A stretch of 20,605 nucleotides of DNA, taken from an uncultured Collinsella sp. (GTDB lineage Bacteria > Actinomycetota > Coriobacteriia > Coriobacteriales > Coriobacteriaceae). The stretch covers positions 1-20,605 of the forward strand of contig CABSMX010000030.1 in assembly GCA_902478945.1 (NCBI GenBank). Direction: 5' to 3'. A program made the position numbers and the translations under genes. Below the pieces are notes generated by a model that saw nothing but the letters and a program-made list of their open reading frames with translations, was not told the origin of the DNA and did no database searches. Of this stretch, positions 14,195-20,605 are shown in pieces. Each line of letters starts with the position of its first letter. Position 1 is the first letter of the stretch.

Positions 14195-16974
14195 CAGAAT
14201 CCTCCAAACTCACGATCTTCACGTGCCATCTCGGCGTCGACAGACTCCAGCGCGGCAAGCCCCTCCTCGTCCAGCAGGACCTCGCGCGGCTTGGAACCGT
14301 CGGGCGGGCCGACGACACCCTTTTCTTCCAGCATGTCCATAATACGCCCGGCGCGCGCATAGCCAACCTTAAGGCGGCGTTGCAGGCCAGATGTGGAGCC
14401 CAGCTGCGATTCCACCACAATATGGGCGGCTTCCCAGATAAGCGGGTCGTCATCTTGCGGCTCGGCAACGCCCGTGCGAACAATACCGCCGCCACCAGCC
14501 ATGGACATGGAAGCAGGCGCCACGGCAGACAGAATCTCCTCGTGGTAGTCGGGCTCGCTTTGCGACTTAACGAACTCGACGATCTCGTTGATCTCATCGT
14601 CCGAGACAAAGCATCCCTGGATACGGCGGGGCTTGCCCCAGTCGACCTTGGAGAACAGCATGTCGCCCAAACCGGTGAGCTTTTCGGCGCCCATCTGGTC
14701 GATAATGACGCGGGAATCGATGCCCGTAGCCACGTTAAAGGCGATACGGTTGGTGATGTTGGCCTTAATAAGGCCCGTCACCACGTTGGAGCTGGGGCGC
14801 TGCGTAGCCACGATAAGGTGGATACCGGCGGCACGGCCCAGCTGGGCGATACGGACAATCGAGGCCTCGACATCCTTGCCGGCGACCATCATCAGGTCCG
14901 AGAGCTCATCGATGATGATAACCAGATAGGGCATCTTTTGCGGCGGGTTATCGTAGTGCTCAAACTCGCCGGCGGCCTGCTTTTCGTTATACGTCGAAAT
15001 CTTGCGCACGTTGAGACGCTCGAAGACCTTCAGGCGACGCTCCATCTCGGACACGGCCCACTGCAGCGCACTGGCCGCCTGCTTGGGCTCGGTCACCACG
15101 GGCACGTAGAGATGCGGAAGGCCGTTATAGCCCGCAAGCTCGACGCGCTTGGGGTCGACCATGATCAGGCGAACGTCCTCGGGAAGGGCGCGCATGAGCA
15201 AGGTCGTGATGATGGAGTTGATCATGACCGACTTACCCGAACCGGTGGTGCCGGCGATCAGCAGGTGGGGCATCTTAGCGAGGTCGGCGACAACCGGCGT
15301 GCCCTCGGCATCGCGACCGATGGCAAGCTCGAGCGGACCGCCCTTCACATAGGGAAGTACGTCGCCCAGATTGACGTTCTGACGCTTGCGATTGGGAATC
15401 TCGATACCCACAAGTGAGGTGCCGGGAATCGGCGCGAAGATGCGCACCGACTGGGCGGCAAGCGAAAGCGCGATATCGTCCTCGAGGCTCGAGATCTTGC
15501 TCACGCGCTCGCCCTCACCGGGCTGCAGCTTAAAGGTCGTGACCGTGGGGCCGGCAATCCAGCCGACGACGCGAGCGCTACGGCCAAACTCGAGCAGGGT
15601 AGACTGCAACGACTCGGCAGTCTGTTCCAGTTCCTTATCAGAAGACGCGGAGGACGCCGACTGCGGATTGGCGTGCAGGATTTCGAGCGGCGGGAGCTTG
15701 AGGCCGTCCTCTTGTTCGCCCTCGACACCGGCAGCAGTACCGTCCGCTCCCCCATCACCGGCTGCAACAGGAGCAGCTGAAGTCGTAGAGCTGGAGGCAT
15801 CGGCAACCTTGGGATGCTTTAGGAAGTCGGGGATCTGCGGAGCTGCCGAAACGGGATTCACGGCAAACGGCGGTTCTGACTCGTCAGCCTTGTCCGGGTC
15901 GTCTTCTATCGAAAACTGTCCTGTGAACTGTCCTGCCTTGGCACGGCGACGCGGCAGCAAGGTTGTCTTGGCGGTCTCGAGCGGAGTCTCGTCGTCCTCG
16001 TCATCGCCCTCGGTGAGTTCGATTTCGCTATCGGACCAAGACGGGTCGGGCTCGCTCGTGTTGAGCTTGGGCGCGGCCTTGCCCTTCTTGGCATGACGAC
16101 GCGGCAGCAGCGTGGTCTTAGCGCGCTCGGCCTCCACGGCCTCGGACACGTCGACAAACGGGTCATCGTCCTCGTCGTCATCCAAAACCGGGTCGGCATC
16201 GCCTCCCATGACCGTGGTCACCGCGGCATCAGTTCCCTTCTGGCGCAGAATGCTCAGGTGCGGACGGGCTACACCGGGTACCGACAGGGCCTCTTCATCG
16301 CCCCACGGGCTCGCATTGACATCGGCACGACGACGCTCGGCAAAATCGGCGGCGCGATCGCGAGCAGAACGCAAAACGCCGCCCACCGAAAAGCCGATGA
16401 TGACCAGGCCAACGACAACAAGCCCCAGCAAGACAACCATGGCGATAGGTTTACCCAGGGCGTTTTGCAAGGTACTTGCGATAAAGGCGCCAATGTAGCC
16501 GCCCGACGCGGAAAGGTTCTGCGGCGTAAACATAAGGTCGCACGAGTCGGTCGTACCCGGCACCAACAGCGACAGGATAGAGACAATGGCCACAAAGACT
16601 ACGGCGCCGCCCGCAACCGAGCGAATATTGAGCGGCGAGTCCTCACCCAAAAAGAGTGTAGCGGCAAACAGCAAGATGACGATCGGCAGCACGTAGGCGC
16701 CCAGGCCAAAGCCAAGGTGGTAGAAACCGGCAACCGCAGCTGTCACGGGCGCCGTTGCCGGGGAAATCACGGCGATAAAGGACGCAATCGCCAAAACGGC
16801 AATGACCACGCCGGCGATATCGCGATTGGCCGAAGGCTCGACCAGGGGCTCGAAATCATCGAACTCGGACTCGTGGCCCTTATTGGCACGCAGATGGGAA
16901 CCGGCACCCTTAGCAGATGCCGGTTGGTTGTTGGCCTTATTGCCTTTGGCGTTTTGTGCAGATCCGCGCGCCAA
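14194..16974 (-). CDS. ftsK: DNA translocase FtsK/SpoIIIE
   Basis: FtsK pumps chromosomal DNA through the closing division septum. The 926-residue protein has an N-terminal membrane part with four to five hydrophobic segments (about 53-200), a long acidic/Ser-rich linker (about 205-445), the alpha/beta motor with Walker A GTTGSGKS at 575-582 and Walker B Leu-Val-Ile-Ile-Ile-Asp-Glu-Leu, and a C-terminal gamma winged-helix domain (from about 855, Val-Glu-Ser-Gln-Leu-Gly-Ser-Thr-Ser). The start is TTG at 16974: GGAGG stands 6 bases upstream inside the last rnj codons, and rnj stops one base before this start. The linker holds AKTTLLPRR twice, at 285-293 and 335-343. The stop overlaps the RodZ-like ATG. 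Confidence 0.96.
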   Translation of the reverse strand: MARGSAQNAKGNKANNQPASAKGAGSHLRANKGHESEFDDFEPLVEPSANRDIAGVVIAVLAIASFIAVISPATAPVTAAVAGFYHLGFGLGAYVLPIVILLFAATLFLGEDSPLNIRSVAGGAVVFVAIVSILSLLVPGTTDSCDLMFTPQNLSASGGYIGAFIASTLQNALGKPIAMVVLLGLVVVGLVIIGFSVGGVLRSARDRAADFAERRRADVNASPWGDEEALSVPGVARPHLSILRQKGTDAAVTTVMGGDADPVLDDDEDDDPFVDVSEAVEAERAKTTLLPRRHAKKGKAAPKLNTSEPDPSWSDSEIELTEGDDEDDETPLETAKTTLLPRRRAKAGQFTGQFSIEDDPDKADESEPPFAVNPVSAAPQIPDFLKHPKVADASSSTTSAAPVAAGDGGADGTAAGVEGEQEDGLKLPPLEILHANPQSASSASSDKELEQTAESLQSTLLEFGRSARVVGWIAGPTVTTFKLQPGEGERVSKISSLEDDIALSLAAQSVRIFAPIPGTSLVGIEIPNRKRQNVNLGDVLPYVKGGPLELAIGRDAEGTPVVADLAKMPHLLIAGTTGSGKSVMINSIITTLLMRALPEDVRLIMVDPKRVELAGYNGLPHLYVPVVTEPKQAASALQWAVSEMERRLKVFERLNVRKISTYNEKQAAGEFEHYDNPPQKMPYLVIIIDELSDLMMVAGKDVEASIVRIAQLGRAAGIHLIVATQRPSSNVVTGLIKANITNRIAFNVATGIDSRVIIDQMGAEKLTGLGDMLFSKVDWGKPRRIQGCFVSDDEINEIVEFVKSQSEPDYHEEILSAVAPASMSMAGGGGIVRTGVAEPQDDDPLIWEAAHIVVESQLGSTSGLQRRLKVGYARAGRIMDMLEEKGVVGPPDGSKPREVLLDEEGLAALESVDAEMAREDREFGGF

Positions 16975-16975
16975 A

Positions 16976-18646
16976 CTAAACCTCCATGACGACCGGGATG
17001 ATCATCGGACGGGTGCGCGTACGGCTCCAGATAAAGTTGGAGAGCGAATCGCGCACGGCTTTGCGAATGGCATCGGAGCCGCTGCTGGTAAAGGTAAACT
17101 TACCCTTCTCGATCGTCTTCATGATGGCTGTTGAGGCATCCTCGGAGAACTGGTCGTCGATGGCAAACGAAACACCGCGGCCCGAGAACTCGATAGCCTC
17201 GATCTTCTTATGCTTGAGCGAGACGATGGCAACGGCCGTGACCATACCGTCATTGGCGAGCTTTTGGCGATCGCGCAGGACAATGGGGTCGGTGTCGCCG
17301 ATGCGCAGACCGTCAACATAGACGACGCCGGACTCGACGGGCGTACCGCGCTTGACGATACCGCCACGCATCTCGAGCGTGTCGCCGTTATCGAGGATAA
17401 AGATGTGATCATCCTTGATGCCCATCTTACGAGCAAGCTGGGCATGGGCGCGCAGATGCACGGCCTCGCCGTGAACCGGCATAAAGTAGGTGGGCTTGGC
17501 CATGGCCATGAGGAGCTTGAGTTCCTCCTGGCTGCCGTGCCCCGAGACGTGAACGAGGGCGCGGGACTTATCCCAGACGTCGCAGCCAAGCTTGGCCAGG
17601 CTGTTGACGACCTGCTGAACGGCCTTCTCGTTGCCGGGAACGGGAGTTGCCGAGAGAATGACGGTATCGCCTTCGTGGATAGAAAGCGTCTTGTGCTCGC
17701 CGTTGGCCATGCGGGACAGGGCCGACAGCGGCTCGCCCTGCGAACCGGTGCACATGACGACAATCTTGTCGTCGGGCAGGTTATCGATATCGAAGGCATC
17801 GATGATATCGGCATCGTCGATGTTGAGGTAGCCCAGCTCGCGCGCCACGCGGGTGTTGGTGAGCATGGAACGTCCAGTCACGACGACCTTGCGGCCGCAC
17901 TTGCGGGCGGCGTCGCAGATCTGCTGCAGGCGATGGATGTGGCTCGAGAACGACGCGACGAACACACGGCCCGGAGCGTTCTTGATGGCGTGCAGCAGGT
18001 TGGGGCCAACTTCGGCCTCGGACTTGGTAAAGCCCGGAACCGTGGCGTTGGTGGAGTCGGAAAGCAGCAGATCGATACCCTGCTTAGCGAAGCGGCTGAT
18101 GGCGGCATAGTCGGGCGTGACGCCGTCGATGGGCGTCTGATCGAGCTTAAAGTCACCCGTGTGCATAACAGTGCCCTGGTTGGTGCGAATGAACACGCCC
18201 AGTGCACCCGGAATGGAGTGCGTCATGGAGAAGAAGTCGAGCGAAATGCCACCAAGATTGACGTGGCTGCCGCCCTTGACCTCACGGAACTTGGGTGCGC
18301 GGATGCGGAACTCGGAGAGCTTGCCCTCGATGAAACCGAGCGTCAGCTTACTCGAGAAGATGGGCACCTTGTTGTTGAGATCCTGCAGCAGGTACGGAAG
18401 CGAACCGGTGTGGTCCTCGTGTCCGTGGGTAACGATGATGCCGCGGAGCTTCTCCTCGTTCTCCAGGACATAGGTGTAGTCGGGAAGCACCAGGTCGATA
18501 CCGGGCTGGGAATCGTCGGGGAACATGAGGCCGGCGTCGACGAGCACCATGTCGTCGCCGCACTCGAAGACCGTCATATTCTTGCCGATGCCGTCAAGGC
18601 CGCCGAGCGGAATGATCTTCAAGGGAGATGATTTTTTAGCTGCCAT
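16976..18646 (-). CDS. rnj: Ribonuclease J
   Basis: RNase J is a metallo-beta-lactamase/beta-CASP enzyme with 5'-3' exonuclease and endonuclease activity in RNA maturation and decay. The 556-residue protein begins close to the family motif Ile-Ile-Pro-Leu-Gly-Gly-Leu-Asp-Gly-Ile-Gly-Lys-Asn-Met. It has the zinc motif HGHEDH at 74-79, later metal and beta-CASP blocks (Met-Thr-His-Ser-Ile-Pro, His-Thr-Gly-Asp-Phe-Lys, Ser-Asp-Ser-Thr-Asn, Val-Ser-Gly-His-Gly-Ser) and the C-terminal domain. I chose the ATG at 18646 because it gives a normal N-terminus; the nearest AGGA is 14 bases away. A frame from 18742 adds 32 unconserved residues and has no ribosome binding site. It heads the run to cinA and is followed by ftsK one base later. 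Confidence 0.97.
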   Translation of the reverse strand: MAAKKSSPLKIIPLGGLDGIGKNMTVFECGDDMVLVDAGLMFPDDSQPGIDLVLPDYTYVLENEEKLRGIIVTHGHEDHTGSLPYLLQDLNNKVPIFSSKLTLGFIEGKLSEFRIRAPKFREVKGGSHVNLGGISLDFFSMTHSIPGALGVFIRTNQGTVMHTGDFKLDQTPIDGVTPDYAAISRFAKQGIDLLLSDSTNATVPGFTKSEAEVGPNLLHAIKNAPGRVFVASFSSHIHRLQQICDAARKCGRKVVVTGRSMLTNTRVARELGYLNIDDADIIDAFDIDNLPDDKIVVMCTGSQGEPLSALSRMANGEHKTLSIHEGDTVILSATPVPGNEKAVQQVVNSLAKLGCDVWDKSRALVHVSGHGSQEELKLLMAMAKPTYFMPVHGEAVHLRAHAQLARKMGIKDDHIFILDNGDTLEMRGGIVKRGTPVESGVVYVDGLRIGDTDPIVLRDRQKLANDGMVTAVAIVSLKHKKIEAIEFSGRGVSFAIDDQFSEDASTAIMKTIEKGKFTFTSSGSDAIRKAVRDSLSNFIWSRTRTRPMIIPVVMEV

Positions 18647-18864
18647 AGGTTCGTGTGGTTTCCTTTCTTCGAAACGGGTCTGGAACAACCGACGGGGCGC
18701 TTCTGGCAAACCGACCGCCGGGAACGTACAAACATGCATCACAGAGTCGATACAGTAACTTCAGTATGATACCCATTTGCCCACCAACAGACCACCCATG
18801 CATCAAAGCCCCATCTGAACCTGTGTATCCCGCCGGTCTGGGCTCAGCGGCCCCGGCACGGGCT

Positions 18865-18945
18865 AAGTTTCCTGCTCTACAGTCCTGCTCACGACGGAGG
18901 CCACATTAAGTGGCCTCCTGTTCGTGCGGAACTCGCGATAAACTT
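18865..18945 (+). repeat. Structured inverted repeat, copy A
   Basis: This 81-base core, bounded by AAGTTT and AAACTT, is the reverse-complement relative of copy B at 19136-19215; I count 73 identical positions of 81. At its centre a 9-bp stem GGAGGCCAC / GTGGCCTCC encloses ATTAA. Flanks out to 18833 and 18973 (CCGGT ... ACCGG) are inverted but degenerate. In copy B the central stem differs at two base pairs, both compensated. Confidence 0.9.
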
Positions 18946-19017
18946 CATCAGTGCCCGCCCCACGGGAAACCGGCCAAATAGGGACAGGTTTATTTTGGGC
19001 AGTTTTATCTGGGGATA

Positions 19018-19066
19018 TGCCGAGAGCACGGCTATCGGCAATTCAGAAAAATAAGAAAACCTGAAT
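19018..19066. other. Two adjacent small hairpins between the repeat copies
   Basis: TGCCGA (19018-19023) pairs with TCGGCA (19035-19040), enclosing a further AGC/GCT pair of arms. Directly next, ATTCAG (19041-19046) pairs with CTGAAT (19061-19066) around an A-rich 14-base loop. Both are perfect in their arms. They may be parts of the same mobile or structured unit, or of a small RNA; there is no further evidence. Confidence 0.4.
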
Positions 19067-19102
19067 AGACTATCTGACACAATCGCAAGCGGTACCCACC
19101 AG

Positions 19103-19248
19103 CCCTTTTGCTATTCCCGGCGGGGGCCGCGGGTAAAGTTTATCGCGAGTTCCGCACGAGCCGGAGAGCACTTAATGTGCTCTCCGTGCGAGCAGGACTG
19201 TAGAGCAGGAAACTTTACCCGCGGCCCCCGCCGGGAATAGCAAAAGGG
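19103..19248. repeat. 39-bp perfect inverted repeat enclosing copy B
   Basis: Bases 19103-19141 are the exact reverse complement of 19210-19248, running from CCCTTTTGCTATTCCC on the left to GGGAATAGCAAAAGGG on the right. The 68-base interior is asymmetric apart from the central stem. Either strand could form a hairpin of at least 39 bp. The right arm shares its last five bases with the pnp terminator stem. Confidence 0.95.
19136..19215 (-). repeat. Structured inverted repeat, copy B
   Basis: This is the 80-base relative of copy A in the opposite orientation. Read on the minus strand it begins AAGTTTCCTGCTCTACAGTC like copy A and ends GCGATAAACTT. Its central stem is GGAGAGCAC / GTGCTCTCC around ATTAA, with two base pairs changed on both sides relative to copy A. 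Together the two copies form a long-range inverted repeat with about 190 bases between them. Confidence 0.9.
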
Positions 19249-19271
19249 CGACCCCCTGAGGAGTCGCCCTT
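19244..19271 (-). terminator. Intrinsic terminator of pnp
   Basis: The minus-strand RNA forms a 12-bp stem (one G-U pair) with a UCAG loop. The stem's final UU runs on into UU, giving UUUU before GCU. It starts 23 bases after the pnp stop. Its foot overlaps the right arm of the 39-bp inverted repeat. Confidence 0.88.
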
Positions 19272-19294
19272 GTTGAGCTGCTTATATGCGGCTG

Positions 19295-20590
19295 TTACTC
19301 GGCGTCGTGGTGACGGCGGGGCTTGCGGCCTCCGTTGTCACCGGGACGGCGCGGACGGTCGCTGCGCTCGGAGCGCTCGCGACGCGGACGCTCACGGCGC
19401 TGGAAGTGCTCGCCGTCGCCCTCGGAGGAACCCTCAGCGCGAGCCGGGGCCTCGGGCTTGTCGAGACGATCAAGCGAGATCTTGCCGCGATCGTCGACCT
19501 CGATGACGACGACCTTGACCTCGTCGCCCACGTTGAGGACATCCTCGACCTTCTCCACGCGGCCCTTGGCGACGCGGGAGATGTGCAGCAGGCCGTCCTT
19601 GCCGGGCAGCAGGTTCACGAAGGCGCCGAAGGGCTGGATGGAGACCACGCGACCGGTGTACTCCTCGCCCGGCTCGGGAACCTTGATGATGAGCTTGATG
19701 CGTTCGACAGCCTGGTCGACGGACTCGCCGGTGCCGCCGACAAAGACGGTACCGTCCTCCTGGATGTCGACCGAGGCGCCGGTCTCGTCCTGGATGCCGC
19801 GGATGACCTTACCGCCAGAACCGATAACGTCGCGGATCTTATCGGTCGGAACCTGGATGGAGACGATGCGCGGAGCGGTGCTGCGCGTGGTGTGGCGCGG
19901 CTCGGGGATCACATCGAGCATCTTCTGCAGGATGAAGGCGCGACCCTCCTTGGCCTGCTGCAAGGCGCGGGCCAGGATGTCGAAGGTAAGACCGGTGGCC
20001 TTGTTATCCATCTGCAGAGCGGTGATACCCTCGGTGGTGCCGGTGACCTTAAAGTCCATGTCGCCCAGGAAGTCCTCGAGACCCTGGATGTCGGACAGGA
20101 CCACGGTCTTGCCCTCCTCCTGGATCAGACCCATGGCGATACCGGAGACCGGGCGCTTAATGGGCACGCCACCGTCCATAAGGGCGAGCGTGGAGCCGCA
20201 GGTCGAAGCCATCGAAGAAGAGCCATTGGACTCCATGACCTCGGAGACCACACGGATGGCGTAGGGGAACTCGTTCTCGTCGGGGAGCACCGGAAGCAGA
20301 GCGCGCTCGGCCAGGTTGCCATGGCCGATCTCGCGGCGCTTGGGGCTGCCCATGCGGCCGGTCTCGCCGGTGCAGAACGGCGGGAAGTTGTAGTGATGCA
20401 TGTAGCGCTTGCCCTCGGTGGGCTCGATGGTATCCAGACGCTGGCCCTCGTTGAGCATGCCGAGCGACAGGACGGAGAGCACCTGGGTCTGGCCGCGCTG
20501 GAACAGGCCGGAGCCGTGAACGAGCGGCAGGTAGTTGTCCTTCACCATGATGGGGCGGATCTCGTCGGCGGCACGGCCGTCGACGAGATC
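19295..20590 (-). CDS. pnp: Polyribonucleotide nucleotidyltransferase (PNPase), C-terminal part
   Basis: PNPase degrades RNA 3'-5' with phosphate, and can add tails. Only 431 residues are present because the contig ends inside the gene. They cover the second RNase PH domain (Pro-Leu-Val-His-Gly-Ser-Gly-Leu-Phe-Gln-Arg-Gly-Gln-Thr-Gln, then Met-Gly-Ser-Pro-Lys-Arg-Arg-Glu-Ile-Gly-His-Gly and Ser-Asn-Gly-Ser-Ser-Ser-Met-Ala-Ser), a KH domain (Val-Ile-Gly-Ser-Gly-Gly-Lys-Val-Ile-Arg) and an S1 domain (Gly-Ala-Phe-Val-Asn-Leu ... Gly-Leu-Leu-His-Ile-Ser). The protein ends in an Arg-rich tail of about 50 residues. The frame continues through the adapter, which would add the false start MYKRQ; the true coding part ends at 20590. 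A terminator follows the stop. Confidence 0.97.
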   Translation of the reverse strand, partial: DLVDGRAADEIRPIMVKDNYLPLVHGSGLFQRGQTQVLSVLSLGMLNEGQRLDTIEPTEGKRYMHHYNFPPFCTGETGRMGSPKRREIGHGNLAERALLPVLPDENEFPYAIRVVSEVMESNGSSSMASTCGSTLALMDGGVPIKRPVSGIAMGLIQEEGKTVVLSDIQGLEDFLGDMDFKVTGTTEGITALQMDNKATGLTFDILARALQQAKEGRAFILQKMLDVIPEPRHTTRSTAPRIVSIQVPTDKIRDVIGSGGKVIRGIQDETGASVDIQEDGTVFVGGTGESVDQAVERIKLIIKVPEPGEEYTGRVVSIQPFGAFVNLLPGKDGLLHISRVAKGRVEKVEDVLNVGDEVKVVVIEVDDRGKISLDRLDKPEAPARAEGSSEGDGEHFQRRERPRRERSERSDRPRRPGDNGGRKPRRHHDAE

Positions 20591-20605
20591 CTGTCTCTTA
20601 TACAC
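20591..20605. other. Tn5/Nextera mosaic-end adapter remnant (not genomic)
   Basis: CTGTCTCTTATACAC is the reverse complement of the Tn5 mosaic end. Read into pnp it encodes the five residues MYKRQ (GTG start), which are not part of PNPase. It mirrors the remnant at 1-12. Confidence 0.97.

Larger units (their letters stand above)
18647..19294. other. 648-base gap between pnp and rnj: rnj upstream region plus repeats
   Basis: No gene is supported here. Bases 18647-18832 form the rnj upstream region: a minus-strand TATCAT at 18766-18771 is a possible -10, but no good -35 is seen. Bases 18833-18973 hold repeat copy A with degenerate inverted flanks, 18974-19102 a spacer with small hairpins, 19103-19248 copy B in perfect inverted arms, and 19244-19271 the pnp terminator. 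A 63-codon frame across copy A (18889-19080, minus) is judged non-coding. Confidence 0.7.

Noticed and set aside
18889..19080. 63-codon minus-strand frame across repeat copy A
   Set aside because: It crosses the palindromic repeat and spacer, has no ribosome binding site or protein motif, and the repeat varies to keep stems rather than codons.
18865..19215. CRISPR-like array
   Set aside because: There are only two copies, in opposite orientation, with no spacers and no cas genes.

Overview
The window is a chromosomal, mostly housekeeping stretch from a high-GC, gut-type actinobacterium. I infer Coriobacteriia, most likely Collinsella or a close relative. The reasons are a gene order shared with both Actinobacteria and Bacillus, a CGAAC-N4-GTTCG SOS box, an RNase Y + RNase J + PNPase set, and a SpoVS homologue beside RNase Y. 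No 16S or other marker is present, so the genus is an inference. Both ends carry Tn5/Nextera mosaic-end adapter sequence (1-12 and 20591-20605). The genomic part is therefore 13-20590, and the two outermost genes are cut.

All genes but the first lie on the minus strand, so transcription runs from right to left. From the right: the 3' part of pnp (PNPase) with its terminator; a 648-base gap holding two inverted copies of a structured repeat, one inside 39-bp perfect inverted arms; then a tightly packed run rnj - ftsK - rodZ-like membrane HTH protein - yajQ - rimO - pgsA - cinA, with spacings from a 1-base overlap to 26 bases, closed by a hairpin after cinA. recA-recX follow under a promoter whose -35/-10 spacer is filled by a LexA box. 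A second clear promoter then starts rny - GHKL ATPase - spoVS - miaB - miaA - hflX, with TAATG stop/start overlaps in the last three genes. The convergent partial gene at the left end is a membrane acyltransferase-like protein.

Functionally the window joins RNA decay (PNPase, RNase J, RNase Y), DNA repair and chromosome segregation (RecA, RecX, FtsK), tRNA and ribosome modification (MiaA, MiaB, RimO, HflX), and envelope work (PgsA, RodZ-like protein). The least explained items are the GHKL ATPase between rny and spoVS, the compensatorily varying inverted repeat between rnj and pnp, the Arg/Gly-rich linker of the RodZ-like protein, a duplicated basic motif in the FtsK linker, and an 11-bp phased repeat upstream of recA.
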